Positions 34,337-42,581 of a DNA stretch of 64,000 bases are shown here, in pieces. The notes under the pieces were generated by a model. The model was given only the letters and a program-made list of their open reading frames with translations, was not told the DNA's origin and searched no databases. How positions within the stretch are numbered: position 1 is the first letter of the stretch; the number at the start of each line of letters is the position of its first letter. The DNA lies in contig NZ_JANLNM010000002.1 in the NCBI RefSeq assembly GCF_024701975.1, forward strand, positions 186,001-250,000, given 5' to 3'. The DNA comes from Variovorax sp. ZS18.2.2. GTDB lineage: Bacteria > Pseudomonadota > Gammaproteobacteria > Burkholderiales > Burkholderiaceae_C. The translations under genes were made by a program, and so were the position numbers.

Positions 34337-35812
34337 TCAGTGGCCTCCCGATGCCGGCGCATCGCCGGCCGTGGCCGTCTGCAGCGCCGTCATGCCGCCG
34401 GGCGAACTGCCCGTGAGCGCGAATTGCAGGTCGGTGTCGGCCAGCCAGAAGTCGCGCTGCGCCTCCATGCCCGCGTTCACCACGAGCATGCTCGCGCGGG
34501 TTTCGCCGAGCAGCTCCCACACGCTCGCGAGCATGCCGTTGTAGCGCAGCACCATTTCCTCGTTGACCTTCTTGCGCAGCGGCAGCACGTCATCGCGGTA
34601 GCGGCGTGCCAGCGCGTAGGCTGTGTTCCAGCCTTGCCAGGCTTCGCGCGCCTCGCTCGCAGCGAGCACGCCCACGTCGCGCACGCGCGCGGCCGACTGC
34701 ATGTACTGCGCCTCGGCGCGTCCGGTGCGGGCCTGGCCCCAGTCGAACAGCGGGAGCGGCAGGTCGAGCTCGAAGCCGCGCTTCGTCGAGCGTGAGCGGT
34801 CGGCGTCGTTCTCGAAGGTGGTGTTGCGCACGCCGCCGATGTCCATGGCGTTGATCACGCGGGTGGCGCGCGTGAGGCCGAGCGAATCGGCCACCACGGT
34901 GTTCTGCGCCTGCGCCGAACGCACGTCGAGCCGGTCGCGCAGCGCGCGCGCCTGCACGTCACCGAGGTCGGGTGCGGACTGCGGCAGCGGGGGCAGGCGA
35001 TCGGGCAGCGTGTAGCTGGTGCGCGCGCCACTGAGGCCGAGCAGCCGCGTGAGCTGCTCGCGCGTGGCAACGGCGGTCTGCTCGGCGCGCGCGAGTTGCG
35101 CTGCCGCGTCGGCCAGCAGCAGTTGTTCGCGCGTGCGCTGCAGCGCGCTCCAGTTGCCGACCTGCGCCATGCGGTGCGCGAGCTCGGCGCCGGCTTCGGC
35201 CGCGTCCTTCGCATCGCGCAGGTACGCCACGCTCTGCTGCGCCGACACCGCGCGCACCCAGGCGCGGCGCGTGTCGGCGGCCAGCAGCAGCACGCTCTGC
35301 GCGGCCTGCAGCTTGGCGGCCTCGTGCCGCTGGCCGGCCCAGCGCGCCTGCCACGGCAGCGTGACGAGCCCGATCACGTTGAAGCTCAGCATCCGCTCGA
35401 ACTCGCGCTCGCGGCCTTGCGCAAGGCGGCTGAACGAGAGCACCGGGTTCGGCAGGCTCGCGGCCTGCACGCGGTCGGCATCGCTGATCTGCAGCGTGGC
35501 AAAGGCGTCCTGCACGCGTGGGCTGTTGACGAGCGCGATGCGCACGGCGGCCTCGGCATCGAGCGGCTTGGCCAGGAGCGCATCGATGCTCTTCTGCGAG
35601 GCCTCGTCGGGTATGCGGCGGGCGGTGCTGCCCGCCATCAACGGGTTGTTCGCGACCAGCGCCTGTACGTCGGCAGCGCCGCCGTCGGGGGAAAGACTGG
35701 CGCAGCCGGCCAGCGCGAAAGCGCTGGCGAATGCTGCGGCGCGCTTGAGCAGCGCGCTACTTCTTCGATAGCGAGGGGGGCCGGCAAGCTGCCGGCGAAT
35801 AAAGGGGTTCAC
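34337..35812 (-). CDS. TolC/CusC-family outer membrane efflux lipoprotein
   Basis: A 491-residue outer-membrane channel of the OEP family. The lipobox is FALAGCASL (Cys about 37). Long helical repeats of the TolC barrel-tunnel type are visible in both halves (ISDADRVQAASLPNPVLSFSR and ARTGRAEAQYMQSAARVRDVG). It is encoded in a copper cluster, so it may export copper or exchange with CusBA, but no RND pump or membrane-fusion protein is adjacent. It is followed one base later by the multicopper oxidase gene. Confidence 0.88.
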   Translation of the reverse strand: MNPFIRRQLAGPPRYRRSSALLKRAAAFASAFALAGCASLSPDGGAADVQALVANNPLMAGSTARRIPDEASQKSIDALLAKPLDAEAAVRIALVNSPRVQDAFATLQISDADRVQAASLPNPVLSFSRLAQGREREFERMLSFNVIGLVTLPWQARWAGQRHEAAKLQAAQSVLLLAADTRRAWVRAVSAQQSVAYLRDAKDAAEAGAELAHRMAQVGNWSALQRTREQLLLADAAAQLARAEQTAVATREQLTRLLGLSGARTSYTLPDRLPPLPQSAPDLGDVQARALRDRLDVRSAQAQNTVVADSLGLTRATRVINAMDIGGVRNTTFENDADRSRSTKRGFELDLPLPLFDWGQARTGRAEAQYMQSAARVRDVGVLAASEAREAWQGWNTAYALARRYRDDVLPLRKKVNEEMVLRYNGMLASVWELLGETRASMLVVNAGMEAQRDFWLADTDLQFALTGSSPGGMTALQTATAGDAPASGGH

Positions 35813-35889
35813 GCTCGATCTCCATGAGCAATACGACCAACGCCGAGAGCCGGAATAGGCTCACTGCGGACGGACTACGGGCAGGGAGA

Positions 35890-36306
35890 TCAGGAAATGG
35901 GCGGCTTCAGGCCCAGGACGGGCTCTGCGCTCGCGAAGCGGGCCGCGTGGGCCGTCGGTAGCACCTGGGGGGCGCCGTGCACGATGTCGATGAGCGGTGT
36001 GCCACCGAGCGCCACCGTGTGGCAGACCTGGCAGACGGTGCAGGTGCCGCAGCCCTGGTGGTCGGTGCCGTGGTCGCTGCTGTTGCCTTCGTCGTGGTGG
36101 TGCGCCATGGTGTCCATGCCGCTGTCGGCTGCGTCCATGGCTTCATGGCAATGCGCGTCCACCGCCACCGAGGCCGCGGAGGCCTCTTGCGCGACGAGCG
36201 ATGCGGCCGGCAGCGAGTGCCGCACCATCTCCACCGCCATTGCATCGCCGAGCCAGCCGCGGATGGGCAGCAGGGCGATCATGAGGGCGAGCAGCAGGGT
36301 GCGCAT
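35890..36306 (-). CDS. Small exported Cys/His-rich protein of the copper cluster
   Basis: A 138-residue hypothetical protein. The N-terminus is a signal peptide (MRTLLLALMIALLPIRGWLG). The centre is rich in His, Asp and Met (MDTMAHHHDEGNSSDHG), followed by GCGTCTVCQVCHTVAL, a run of four Cys and a His that can bind metal. It resembles small DUF2946/CopL-like proteins in copper loci, but I cannot assign a family with certainty. It is the first gene of the co-directional copper cluster, 77 bp upstream of the TolC-like gene. Confidence 0.75.
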   Translation of the reverse strand: MRTLLLALMIALLPIRGWLGDAMAVEMVRHSLPAASLVAQEASAASVAVDAHCHEAMDAADSGMDTMAHHHDEGNSSDHGTDHQGCGTCTVCQVCHTVALGGTPLIDIVHGAPQVLPTAHAARFASAEPVLGLKPPIS

Positions 36307-36330
36307 GGGGCGGGATGATAAACCGGTGCC

Positions 36331-36606
36331 CTAAGACACCAGCTGGCCGCGGGCCTTGTCGACCCACACCTGCAGGTTGTCCAGCAGGTCCTTCTGGCTG
36401 AACGAGCAGCTTTCTTCGCTGAAGAGCGCGCTCGATTCGAGGCGGTCGAGCAGGTTCAGCAATACCTCGCCGTAGCGCGGCGGCAGGGCGCCGAGCAGGT
36501 CGGTGCTGGCGCGGGCTTCGTTCGAGAGTGCGGTGACCGATCCGCTGCCACCGCTGAGCGCCGCGATGCGTTCGGCAATGGCGTCGAGCTGCTGTGTCGC
36601 GCTCAT
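36331..36606 (-). CDS. Small hypothetical protein
   Basis: A 91-residue acidic soluble protein (MSATQQLDAIAERIAALSGG..., ending VDKARGQLVS). It is predicted to be mostly helical and has two Ser/Glu-rich turns (SEESCSFSQKD). No family is recognised. It overlaps the GDPD stop by 4 bases and is therefore probably translated with it. It lies between the GDPD gene and the copper cluster. Confidence 0.72.
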   Translation of the reverse strand: MSATQQLDAIAERIAALSGGSGSVTALSNEARASTDLLGALPPRYGEVLLNLLDRLESSALFSEESCSFSQKDLLDNLQVWVDKARGQLVS

Positions 36607-37595
36607 CCCGCAGCCTTTCCGGAAGGCGGCATCGACAGCCCGCGCTCGCGCATCAGGTCGCGCAGCACGTCGGGGTAGTCGGTGATGATCCCGTCCGCGC
36701 CCCAGTCCATCAGCCGCTGCATGTCGGCGCGCTGGTTCACGGTCCAGGGCAGCACCTTCATGCCGAGCTTCTGCGCTTCCTTGATGACGGCCGGCGTCAG
36801 GTCCGCATAGGCCGGCGACCAGATCACCGGCCCCGTGCCCTTGCCCGCGGCGGCCTTGACCAGCTGCGGCACCGAGGCAAAGCCGGCCGCATCGAGGCCA
36901 GCGGTCCAGCGGCTGTCCTTCAGCGTGCGCGGCGTGCTGAGGTAGGCGCGCGGCAGTTGCGGCGCGAGCTGGCCGACGAGCGCCAGCGTGCGCCAGTCGA
37001 AGCTCTGGATGGTCACGCGATCGGCCATCTTCGCCTTGTCGATCTCGGCGAGCAGCGCGCGCACCATGGGCTCGGGCGCCGCGGTTTCGTCAGGCTTGTT
37101 CGGATCGATCTTGGTCTCGATGTTGAAGCGCACCGTGGCCGCGGCGGCGCCGCGTGCCTGCACCAGCGCGAACAGCGCAGCGAGCGTGGGAATGCGCTCG
37201 CCGTCGCGCGGCTGCTGCAGTGCGAACTGCTTGCCGTAGTTGCTCGTGGGGTTGAGGCGCCCCACGTCGTAGGTCTGCAATTGCGCCAGCGTGAGCGAAC
37301 GCACGGCGGCACCGCTCTTTGCCGCGAGCCAGTTGCCGCCGGCATCGCGCGTATGGTCGGGGTTGAGCGCCGTGTCGTGCGAGATCACGACCACGTTGTC
37401 GGCCGTGAGGCCGATGTCGAGTTCCAGCGTGGTCACGCCGAGGTCGATCGCGTTCGAGAACGCAGCCAGCGTGTTCTCGGGTGCGAGCCCGCGGCCGCCG
37501 CGGTGCGCCTGCAGGTCGAAGTGCTGCTTCGCGGTGGGAACGATGGCGGCACAGCCCGCGATCAGCAGCGCGACGACGAGCAGGGGGTATTTCAT
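36603..37595 (-). CDS. glpQ: Glycerophosphodiester phosphodiesterase, lipoprotein
   Basis: Hydrolyses glycerophosphodiesters to glycerol-3-phosphate and an alcohol. The 330-residue protein has a lipoprotein-type leader (VVALLIAGCAA, Cys15). Catalytic motifs are AHRGGRGLAPENTLAAF (His about 30), ELDIGLTAD and SHDTALN, and the C-terminal WTVNQRADMQRLMDWGADGIITDYP is typical of GDPD. It is probably periplasmic. Both ends overlap neighbours by 4 bases (DUF1439 gene upstream, small hypothetical downstream), so the three form one operon. Confidence 0.93.
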   Translation of the reverse strand: MKYPLLVVALLIAGCAAIVPTAKQHFDLQAHRGGRGLAPENTLAAFSNAIDLGVTTLELDIGLTADNVVVISHDTALNPDHTRDAGGNWLAAKSGAAVRSLTLAQLQTYDVGRLNPTSNYGKQFALQQPRDGERIPTLAALFALVQARGAAAATVRFNIETKIDPNKPDETAAPEPMVRALLAEIDKAKMADRVTIQSFDWRTLALVGQLAPQLPRAYLSTPRTLKDSRWTAGLDAAGFASVPQLVKAAAGKGTGPVIWSPAYADLTPAVIKEAQKLGMKVLPWTVNQRADMQRLMDWGADGIITDYPDVLRDLMRERGLSMPPSGKAAG

Positions 37596-38173
37596 TTCAG
37601 TTGCACCTTGATGCCGTTGTCTTGCACGGTGATGTCACCGATCTCGTAGGTCTTGCGGCCCACGGTGAGTTCGTCGGCGGTGAAGCTGCGCAGCACCTGG
37701 CCCTGCAGCAGTTCCTGCGCGACGATCGAGCCGACCTTCTGCAGCCGTTCTGCATCGCGGCCCTCCACGCCCTGCAGTTCGAGGCGCTCGGACTTCGGGT
37801 GATCGAGCCGCAGGGTACGCGTGGGCGCGTCGTAGCGCAGCGCGCTGCTCATCGACACGACCCCCTGCACCGGCGACGCGGCCAGCAAGGGACTCGCAAT
37901 CGTCAGCGTGGCGGTGAGGGCCGCGCGGTTGGTGCCGGCATCCAGTCCCAGCTGCGGATCGCGCAGTCCGACCATGAAGATCTCGGCGTAGCGCTCGGCC
38001 ACCGGAAAGCGCTTGGCGATCATCGCCTGCAGCTCATCGCGGCTCGCGGTGTATTCGCTGGTGAAGAAGTTGAAGCCGGCCAGCGTCGCGAACGGGGCCT
38101 GCAGGGCGGCCGTGCCGAGCAGGGCCTGCAGTATCCGGCGACGGGAGGTGAGGGACGGAGTGCGGAGGTTCAT
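37592..38173 (-). CDS. DUF1439 family exported protein
   Basis: A 193-residue protein resembling YceB-type DUF1439 lipoproteins. The N-terminus has basic residues then a hydrophobic stretch (SRRRILQALLGTAALQAPFATLAG), possibly a Tat or Sec signal without a clear lipobox. The domain contains FTSEYTASRDELQAMIAKRFPVAERYAEIF and PQLGLDAGTNRAALTATLTI, as in the family. Function is unknown, possibly lipid-related as the fold is similar to lipid-binding proteins. It is the first gene of the GDPD operon. Confidence 0.83.
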   Translation of the reverse strand: MNLRTPSLTSRRRILQALLGTAALQAPFATLAGFNFFTSEYTASRDELQAMIAKRFPVAERYAEIFMVGLRDPQLGLDAGTNRAALTATLTIASPLLAASPVQGVVSMSSALRYDAPTRTLRLDHPKSERLELQGVEGRDAERLQKVGSIVAQELLQGQVLRSFTADELTVGRKTYEIGDITVQDNGIKVQLK

Positions 38174-38245
38174 AGGGGTTCCGAGCTTGCCACAGGCGAA
38201 TGCGTTCCCGCCAGCGCCGGGGCGGCGCCATCGCCTGTCGGACAG

Positions 38246-38734
38246 TCAGCCGTCGATGCGCAATTCGTAACGGGCAAAGGACCCGTTCCCCTTCTGGATG
38301 ACGCTGTGCAGCACGAAGCCGAATCCCTCGTAGAGCGTGCGCAGCGCCTGCCGGTCCGCCACGCAATCGAGGCGCAGGTAGGGGCGGCCCAGGGTGCGGG
38401 TGTGTTCTCGCGCGAAGCTCAGCAAGGCGGTCGACACGCCCTTGCCGCCCCACGACCTGCGAACGGCCAGTTTGTGCACGAAGGCGGAGCTTCCGGGTTC
38501 GATCTCGGGCCAGAAGAACGGGTCTTCCATGTCGATCCGCACAACGCCGGCAACGTCGCCGTTCTCGCGCGCGATGAAGTAGCGGCCGGCATCTGTGTCG
38601 CGCTGCACGCGTTCGATGCCGAAATCGGCAGCCGACCACAGCGGCCGGCCTCCGGTGGCGAGCCATTGGGCGGCTTCGCTGAGGACGGCGGCGACAGTGG
38701 CCGCTTCGGCGGGAATGGCTTGGTCGATGTACAT
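38246..38734 (-). CDS. GNAT family N-acetyltransferase
   Basis: A 162-residue acetyltransferase. The acetyl-CoA loop is KLAVRRSWGGKGVSTALLSFAREHTRTLG (about 90-118), with the Arg/Gly pattern altered to RRSWGGKG, followed by YLRLDCVADRQALRTLYEGFGF. The open frame extends to 39025 but that part is the antisense of the ABC ATPase gene, so ATG 38734 is chosen. The substrate is unknown. It lies 41 bp downstream of the amino-acid ABC ATPase and may be co-transcribed. Confidence 0.88.
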   Translation of the reverse strand: MYIDQAIPAEAATVAAVLSEAAQWLATGGRPLWSAADFGIERVQRDTDAGRYFIARENGDVAGVVRIDMEDPFFWPEIEPGSSAFVHKLAVRRSWGGKGVSTALLSFAREHTRTLGRPYLRLDCVADRQALRTLYEGFGFVLHSVIQKGNGSFARYELRIDG

Positions 38735-38775
38735 CGCGGGGGGCGAGGATAGCCGACCACGATGTTCCCGATCGC

Positions 38776-39558
38776 TCAGTCGTGCAATGAAGAAAGAAAC
38801 TGCTTCAACTCCGCCGTCTGCGGATTCCCGAACAGCTCCGCCGGCGGCCCCATCTCGTGCACGCGCCCCTGGTGCATGAAGATCACCCGGTCGCTCACCT
38901 TGCGCGCGAAGCTCATCTCGTGCGTCACCATCAGCAGCGTCATGCCTTCGTCGGCCAGCGACTCCACCACGCGCAGCACCTCGCCCACCAGTTCGGGGTC
39001 GAGCGCCGAGGTGATCTCGTCGCACAGCAGCACGGCCGGCTCCATCGCGAGCGCACGGGCAATGGCCACGCGCTGCTGCTGGCCACCCGAGAGCTGATCG
39101 GGCATCGCATCGAACTTCTCCGCCAGGCCCACGCGTTCGAGCAGCTTGCGCGCCTGCGAGGCAGCCTCCAGGTTGCCGCGCTTCTTCACCAGCGTGGGCG
39201 CGAGCATCACGTTCTTGCCGACCGTGAGATGCGGAAATAAATTGAAGCTCTGGAAGATCATCCCCACGCGCTGGCGCAGTTCGCGCATGGCCATGGCGCT
39301 CTCGTGCAGCAGCGGCTTGCTGTCGACGGTGAGCGAGCCCTCCTGGAACACTTCGAGCCCGTTGATGCAGCGCAGCAGCGTGCTCTTGCCCGAGCCGCTC
39401 TTGCCGATGATGGCGATCACCTCGCCGCGCTTCACGTCCAGGTCGATGCCCTTGAGCACTTCGTTGGTGCCGTAGGACTTGCGCAGCGCCGTGATGCGCA
39501 CGATGGGCGCGGCGAACGCAACCGGTTCTTTTTGTCGATCGTCAAGCACGGCGGCCAT
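38776..39558 (-). CDS. Polar amino-acid ABC transporter, ATP-binding protein
   Basis: A 260-residue ATPase of the GlnQ/HisP type. Walker A is GKSGSGKSTLLRCINGLE (about 52-69), the signature LSGGQQQRVAIARALAMEP, Walker B VLLCDEITSALDPELVGEVL and switch MVTHEMSFA. The LHD stop follows FGNPQTAELKQFLSSLHD, usual for the family. A 20-residue N-terminal extension precedes the domain. The start overlaps the permease gene by 17 bp, indicating coupled translation. Confidence 0.95.
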   Translation of the reverse strand: MAAVLDDRQKEPVAFAAPIVRITALRKSYGTNEVLKGIDLDVKRGEVIAIIGKSGSGKSTLLRCINGLEVFQEGSLTVDSKPLLHESAMAMRELRQRVGMIFQSFNLFPHLTVGKNVMLAPTLVKKRGNLEAASQARKLLERVGLAEKFDAMPDQLSGGQQQRVAIARALAMEPAVLLCDEITSALDPELVGEVLRVVESLADEGMTLLMVTHEMSFARKVSDRVIFMHQGRVHEMGPPAELFGNPQTAELKQFLSSLHD

Positions 39559-40195
39559 GGGTCTTCCTCTCGAGGTTCTTTGCGTACAGGCTCACGGGGA
39601 AGCACAGCACGAAGTAAAGCAGCGCCACGCAGCTGAACACCACGAAGGGCTGGAAGGTGGCGTTCGAAATCATGCTGCCGGCCTTGGTGAGTTCGACAAA
39701 GCCGATCACCGAGGCGAGCGCCGTGCCCTTGATCACCTGCACCAGGAAGCCGACCGTCGGCGCGATCGCGATCTTCACGGCCTGCGGCAGGATCACATGG
39801 CGCATCTGCTCGCCGAAGCTCAGGGCCAGGCTGCCCGAGGCTTCCCACTGGCCCTTCGGAATCGAGGCCACGCAGCCGCGCCAGATCTCGGTGAGAAAGG
39901 CGCTGGTGTAGAGCGTGAGCGCCACGCTCGCCGCGGTCCAGGCCGACACATCGATGCCGAACAGCGCGATGCCGAAGTAGGCGAGAAACAGCTGCATCAG
40001 CAGCGGCGTGCCCTGGAAGAGCTGCACGTAGAGGCCGACCGCCTTGCCCGCAAACTTGCCGCCGCGCAGGCGCAGGAACAGCAGCAGCCCGCCCACGATG
40101 CCGCCGCCGACGAAGGCGATCAACGAGAGCACGACGGTCCAGCGCAGCGCCATCAGCAGGTTGCGCAGGATGTCCCACAGAGAAAAATCACTCAT
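39542..40195 (-). CDS. Polar amino-acid ABC transporter, permease
   Basis: A 217-residue inner-membrane permease of the HisM/GlnP type with about five helices. FQGTPLLMQLFLAYFGIALFG and the EAA-like loop EIWRGCVASIPKGQWEASGSLALSFGEQMRHVILPQAVKIAIAP are diagnostic. It pairs with the second permease at 40223-40885. It is preceded by 27 bp of spacer and overlaps the ATPase start. Confidence 0.94.
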   Translation of the reverse strand: MSDFSLWDILRNLLMALRWTVVLSLIAFVGGGIVGGLLLFLRLRGGKFAGKAVGLYVQLFQGTPLLMQLFLAYFGIALFGIDVSAWTAASVALTLYTSAFLTEIWRGCVASIPKGQWEASGSLALSFGEQMRHVILPQAVKIAIAPTVGFLVQVIKGTALASVIGFVELTKAGSMISNATFQPFVVFSCVALLYFVLCFPVSLYAKNLERKTHGRRA

Positions 40196-40222
40196 GACGA
40201 TGGGTTTCCTTCTGTGGTGCGT

Positions 40223-40885
40223 TCAGCGACCGAAGAAGAACTTCGGCCCCGCCCAGTTGAGCAAACGCCGCAGCGCCACCGACAGCGCGAGATAAATCAG
40301 CGTCGCGATGATGAAAGCCTCGAACGCGCGGAAGTTGCGACTCTGGATCAGGTTGGCCGCGTAGCTCAGCTCCTCGGTCGAGATCTGGCCGCACACCGCC
40401 GAGCCCAGCATCACGATGATGATCTGGCTCACCATCGAGGGCCACACCTTCTTGAGCGCGGGCGGCAGCACCACGCGCAGGAACACCTGCGACTTGCTGA
40501 GCGCGAGGCTCACGGCCGCTTCGATCTGACCTTTCGGCGTGGCTTCGATGCCCGCACGGATGATCTCGGTGGAGTACGCGCCCAGGTTCATCACCATCGC
40601 GATCACCGATGCCACCTCGGGCGAGAGCTTCACGCCCGCCGCCGGCAGCCCGAAGAAGATGAAGAACAGCTGCACGATGAAGGGCGTGTTGCGGATCAGC
40701 TCCACATAGGTGCCCACGATGGCGCGCAGCCACGCGGGCCCGCCCGAGCGTGCCCAGGCGCAGAGCGTGCCCACGATCATGCCCAGCACGGTGCCGATGG
40801 CAGTGAGGCCGACGGTCCACGCCACGCCGCGCAGCAGCAGCGGCCACTCAGCGAGCACTGCACAAAAATCGAACTCGATGTTCAT
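40223..40885 (-). CDS. Polar amino-acid ABC transporter, permease
   Basis: A 220-residue inner-membrane permease with about five helices. RNTPFIVQLFFIFFGLPAAG and the coupling loop EIIRAGIEATPKGQIEAAVSLALSKSQVFLRVVLPPALKKVWPSM identify the HisMQ family. It is paralogous to the neighbouring permease and the two probably form the heterodimeric channel. It lies 15 bp after the binding-protein gene. Confidence 0.94.
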   Translation of the reverse strand: MNIEFDFCAVLAEWPLLLRGVAWTVGLTAIGTVLGMIVGTLCAWARSGGPAWLRAIVGTYVELIRNTPFIVQLFFIFFGLPAAGVKLSPEVASVIAMVMNLGAYSTEIIRAGIEATPKGQIEAAVSLALSKSQVFLRVVLPPALKKVWPSMVSQIIIVMLGSAVCGQISTEELSYAANLIQSRNFRAFEAFIIATLIYLALSVALRRLLNWAGPKFFFGR

Positions 40886-40900
40886 GGCCGCGTGATTCGA

Positions 40901-41701
40901 TCAGACGGGCAGGTCGCCAGCTGCCTTGCCGAGCCACTTCTTCGACATGGCGTCCAGCGTGCCGTCCTTCTTGGCGGCGGCAATGATTTCGTTGACCTTG
41001 GTCTTCAAGGCCGTTTCACCCTTGGCGACGCCCACGAAGCACGGGCTGTCTTTGAGCAGCAGCTTGAACTCGGCGCTGACCTTCGGATTCTTGGCGAGCA
41101 TGTCGCCGGCGACCGCCGCGCTGGTCGCGAGGGTTTGCGTCTGGCCGGCCACGAAGGCCGCGATGGTCGCGTTGTTGTCCTCGAAGCGGCGGTAGTCGAC
41201 GTTCGGCGGCGCCACCTTGTTCAGCTCCTGGTCTTCCATCGCGCCGCGCGTCACGGCGACGGTCTTGCCGGCCATGTCGGAGAAGGCGGTGAGCTTCATG
41301 CTCTTGGCGGCATACACGGCCTGGAAGAAGGGCGCATAGGCCGAGGAGAACTCGATCACCTTCTCGCGCTCGGGGTTCTTGCCGAGCGTGGAGATCACGA
41401 GGTCGGCCTTGCGCGTCTGCAGGTACGGAATGCGGTTGGCGCTGGTCACGGGCACCAGCTCGATCTTCACGCCGAGCTTGGTGGCGATGAGCTCGGCCAT
41501 CTCCACGTCCAGGCCCTGCGGCTTCATGTTCTTGTCGACCGAGCCGTAGGGCGGGTAGTCGGTCGGCACGGCGATCTTGATGGTCTTGGCCTTGAGCACG
41601 TTGTCCAGCGCGTTCTGGGCATGGGCACCGCCGGCCGTGGCCAGCAGGGCGACGGAAGCGAACGCGAGGGCGAGGTGGCGTTTCGATGCAGAGAAAGTCA
41701 T
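40901..41701 (-). CDS. Amino-acid ABC transporter, periplasmic binding protein (family 3)
   Basis: A 266-residue extracellular solute-binding protein. The signal peptide ends AGGAHAQNA (about 28). The family-3 start is KIAVPTDYPPYGSVDKNMKPQGLDVEMAELIA, with TSANRIPYLQTRKADLVISTLGKNPEREKVIEFSSAY, the amino-acid carboxylate site. The ligand is a polar or cationic amino acid or a derivative; not determinable. The start at 41701 is supported by the signal peptide; the longer frame to 42064 is inside the regulator. It overlaps the GntR stop by 4 bp. Confidence 0.93.
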   Translation of the reverse strand: MTFSASKRHLALAFASVALLATAGGAHAQNALDNVLKAKTIKIAVPTDYPPYGSVDKNMKPQGLDVEMAELIATKLGVKIELVPVTSANRIPYLQTRKADLVISTLGKNPEREKVIEFSSAYAPFFQAVYAAKSMKLTAFSDMAGKTVAVTRGAMEDQELNKVAPPNVDYRRFEDNNATIAAFVAGQTQTLATSAAVAGDMLAKNPKVSAEFKLLLKDSPCFVGVAKGETALKTKVNEIIAAAKKDGTLDAMSKKWLGKAAGDLPV

Positions 41702-42456
41702 AGCAGGGCTCCTAGGTAAGTCGATGAATCGGGGTCGTCGGGGGAGGGCGCGGGCTTGCGGCGCCTGGGTTTGGTCGAGGCCTTGTTCTGCAGCGGCGCC
41801 AGCGCATCGCGCAGTTGCGCGAGCGGATCGCTGGGCGCCTGCACGCGCAGCGCCGATTGCACCGTGCCGATGTGTTCGGCCATCAGCGCCTCGGCGGCGG
41901 CGTGGTCGCCGCGCTCCAGCGCCGCGACGATCTGCACGTGGTCTTCGCAGGACTGCACCGCGTCGTGCGTGCTCTGGTAGAGCATGGCGATCAGCGTGGT
42001 GCGCGCGGTGAAGTCGCGCAGCGTGTCGGCCAGCAGCGTGTTGCCCAGGCACTCGGCCAGGCACACATGAAAGTCGCCGAGCAAGAAGCTGCGGTTGCCG
42101 ACGTCGCTCTCTTTCAGTGCCGCTTTTTCACGCTGCAGGTGCGCCTTCAGCTGGCGCAGGGCGGCCTTGTCGATTTTGTTCGTGCTTCTGATGAGGCCCA
42201 GCTCGATGACGCGCCGCGCCTCGAAGGCTTCGCGCGCCTCTTCCTGCGAGGGCTCGATCACGAACCAGCCGCGCCGTGCGCTCACGGTGACGATGCCGCG
42301 CGCCGCCAGCCGGGTGAGGGCTTCGCGCACGATGGTGCGGCTGCAGTCGAAGAGCATGGCCAGCTGCTGCTCGCCCAGGCGCGAACCCGGCGCGAGCTTC
42401 TGCGCCATCACCGCTTCGACGATGCGTGCACTGATTTCGGATGCGGATGTAGACAT
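41698..42456 (-). CDS. GntR family regulator (FCD type) of the amino-acid transporter
   Basis: A 252-residue regulator. The winged helix is LGEQQLAMLFDCSRTIVREALTRLAARGIVTVSARRGWFVIEP (about 38-80). The FCD domain has FHVCLAECLGNTLLADTLRDFTARTTLIAMLYQ. The tail is proline- and lysine-rich (STKPRRRKPAPSPDDPDSS). It is the first gene of the transporter operon and overlaps the binding-protein start by 4 bases. A 10+10 bp inverted repeat directly upstream (42462-42496) is a candidate operator, so autoregulation of the whole operon is likely. Confidence 0.91.
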   Translation of the reverse strand: MSTSASEISARIVEAVMAQKLAPGSRLGEQQLAMLFDCSRTIVREALTRLAARGIVTVSARRGWFVIEPSQEEAREAFEARRVIELGLIRSTNKIDKAALRQLKAHLQREKAALKESDVGNRSFLLGDFHVCLAECLGNTLLADTLRDFTARTTLIAMLYQSTHDAVQSCEDHVQIVAALERGDHAAAEALMAEHIGTVQSALRVQAPSDPLAQLRDALAPLQNKASTKPRRRKPAPSPDDPDSSTYLGALL

Positions 42457-42461
42457 TCGCC

Positions 42462-42496
42462 TGCATACCAGCAGCTTTTGTGCCAACTGGTATGCA
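42462..42496. promoter_or_regulatory. Inverted repeat upstream of GntR-ABC operon
   Basis: Perfect 10-bp arms TGCATACCAG (42462-42471) and CTGGTATGCA (42487-42496) are separated by 15 bp, 6 bp before the GntR start. The half site containing GGTATGCA resembles sites bound by FCD-type GntR proteins. It overlaps the expected promoter, so binding would repress the regulator and transporter operon. Confidence 0.65.
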
Positions 42497-42581
42497 AGCT
42501 ATGTGCACCGAAATGGATCGATGTTGTGCGGCGTGTGCTTTGGGGTGGGGCGTGATCGCGCCCCCGAACAGAGGCGCGTGA

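Noticed and set aside
41698..42064. Longer start for the amino-acid binding protein (42064)
   Set aside because: The extension runs inside the GntR gene in another frame and has no signal peptide; ATG 41701 begins a clear signal sequence.
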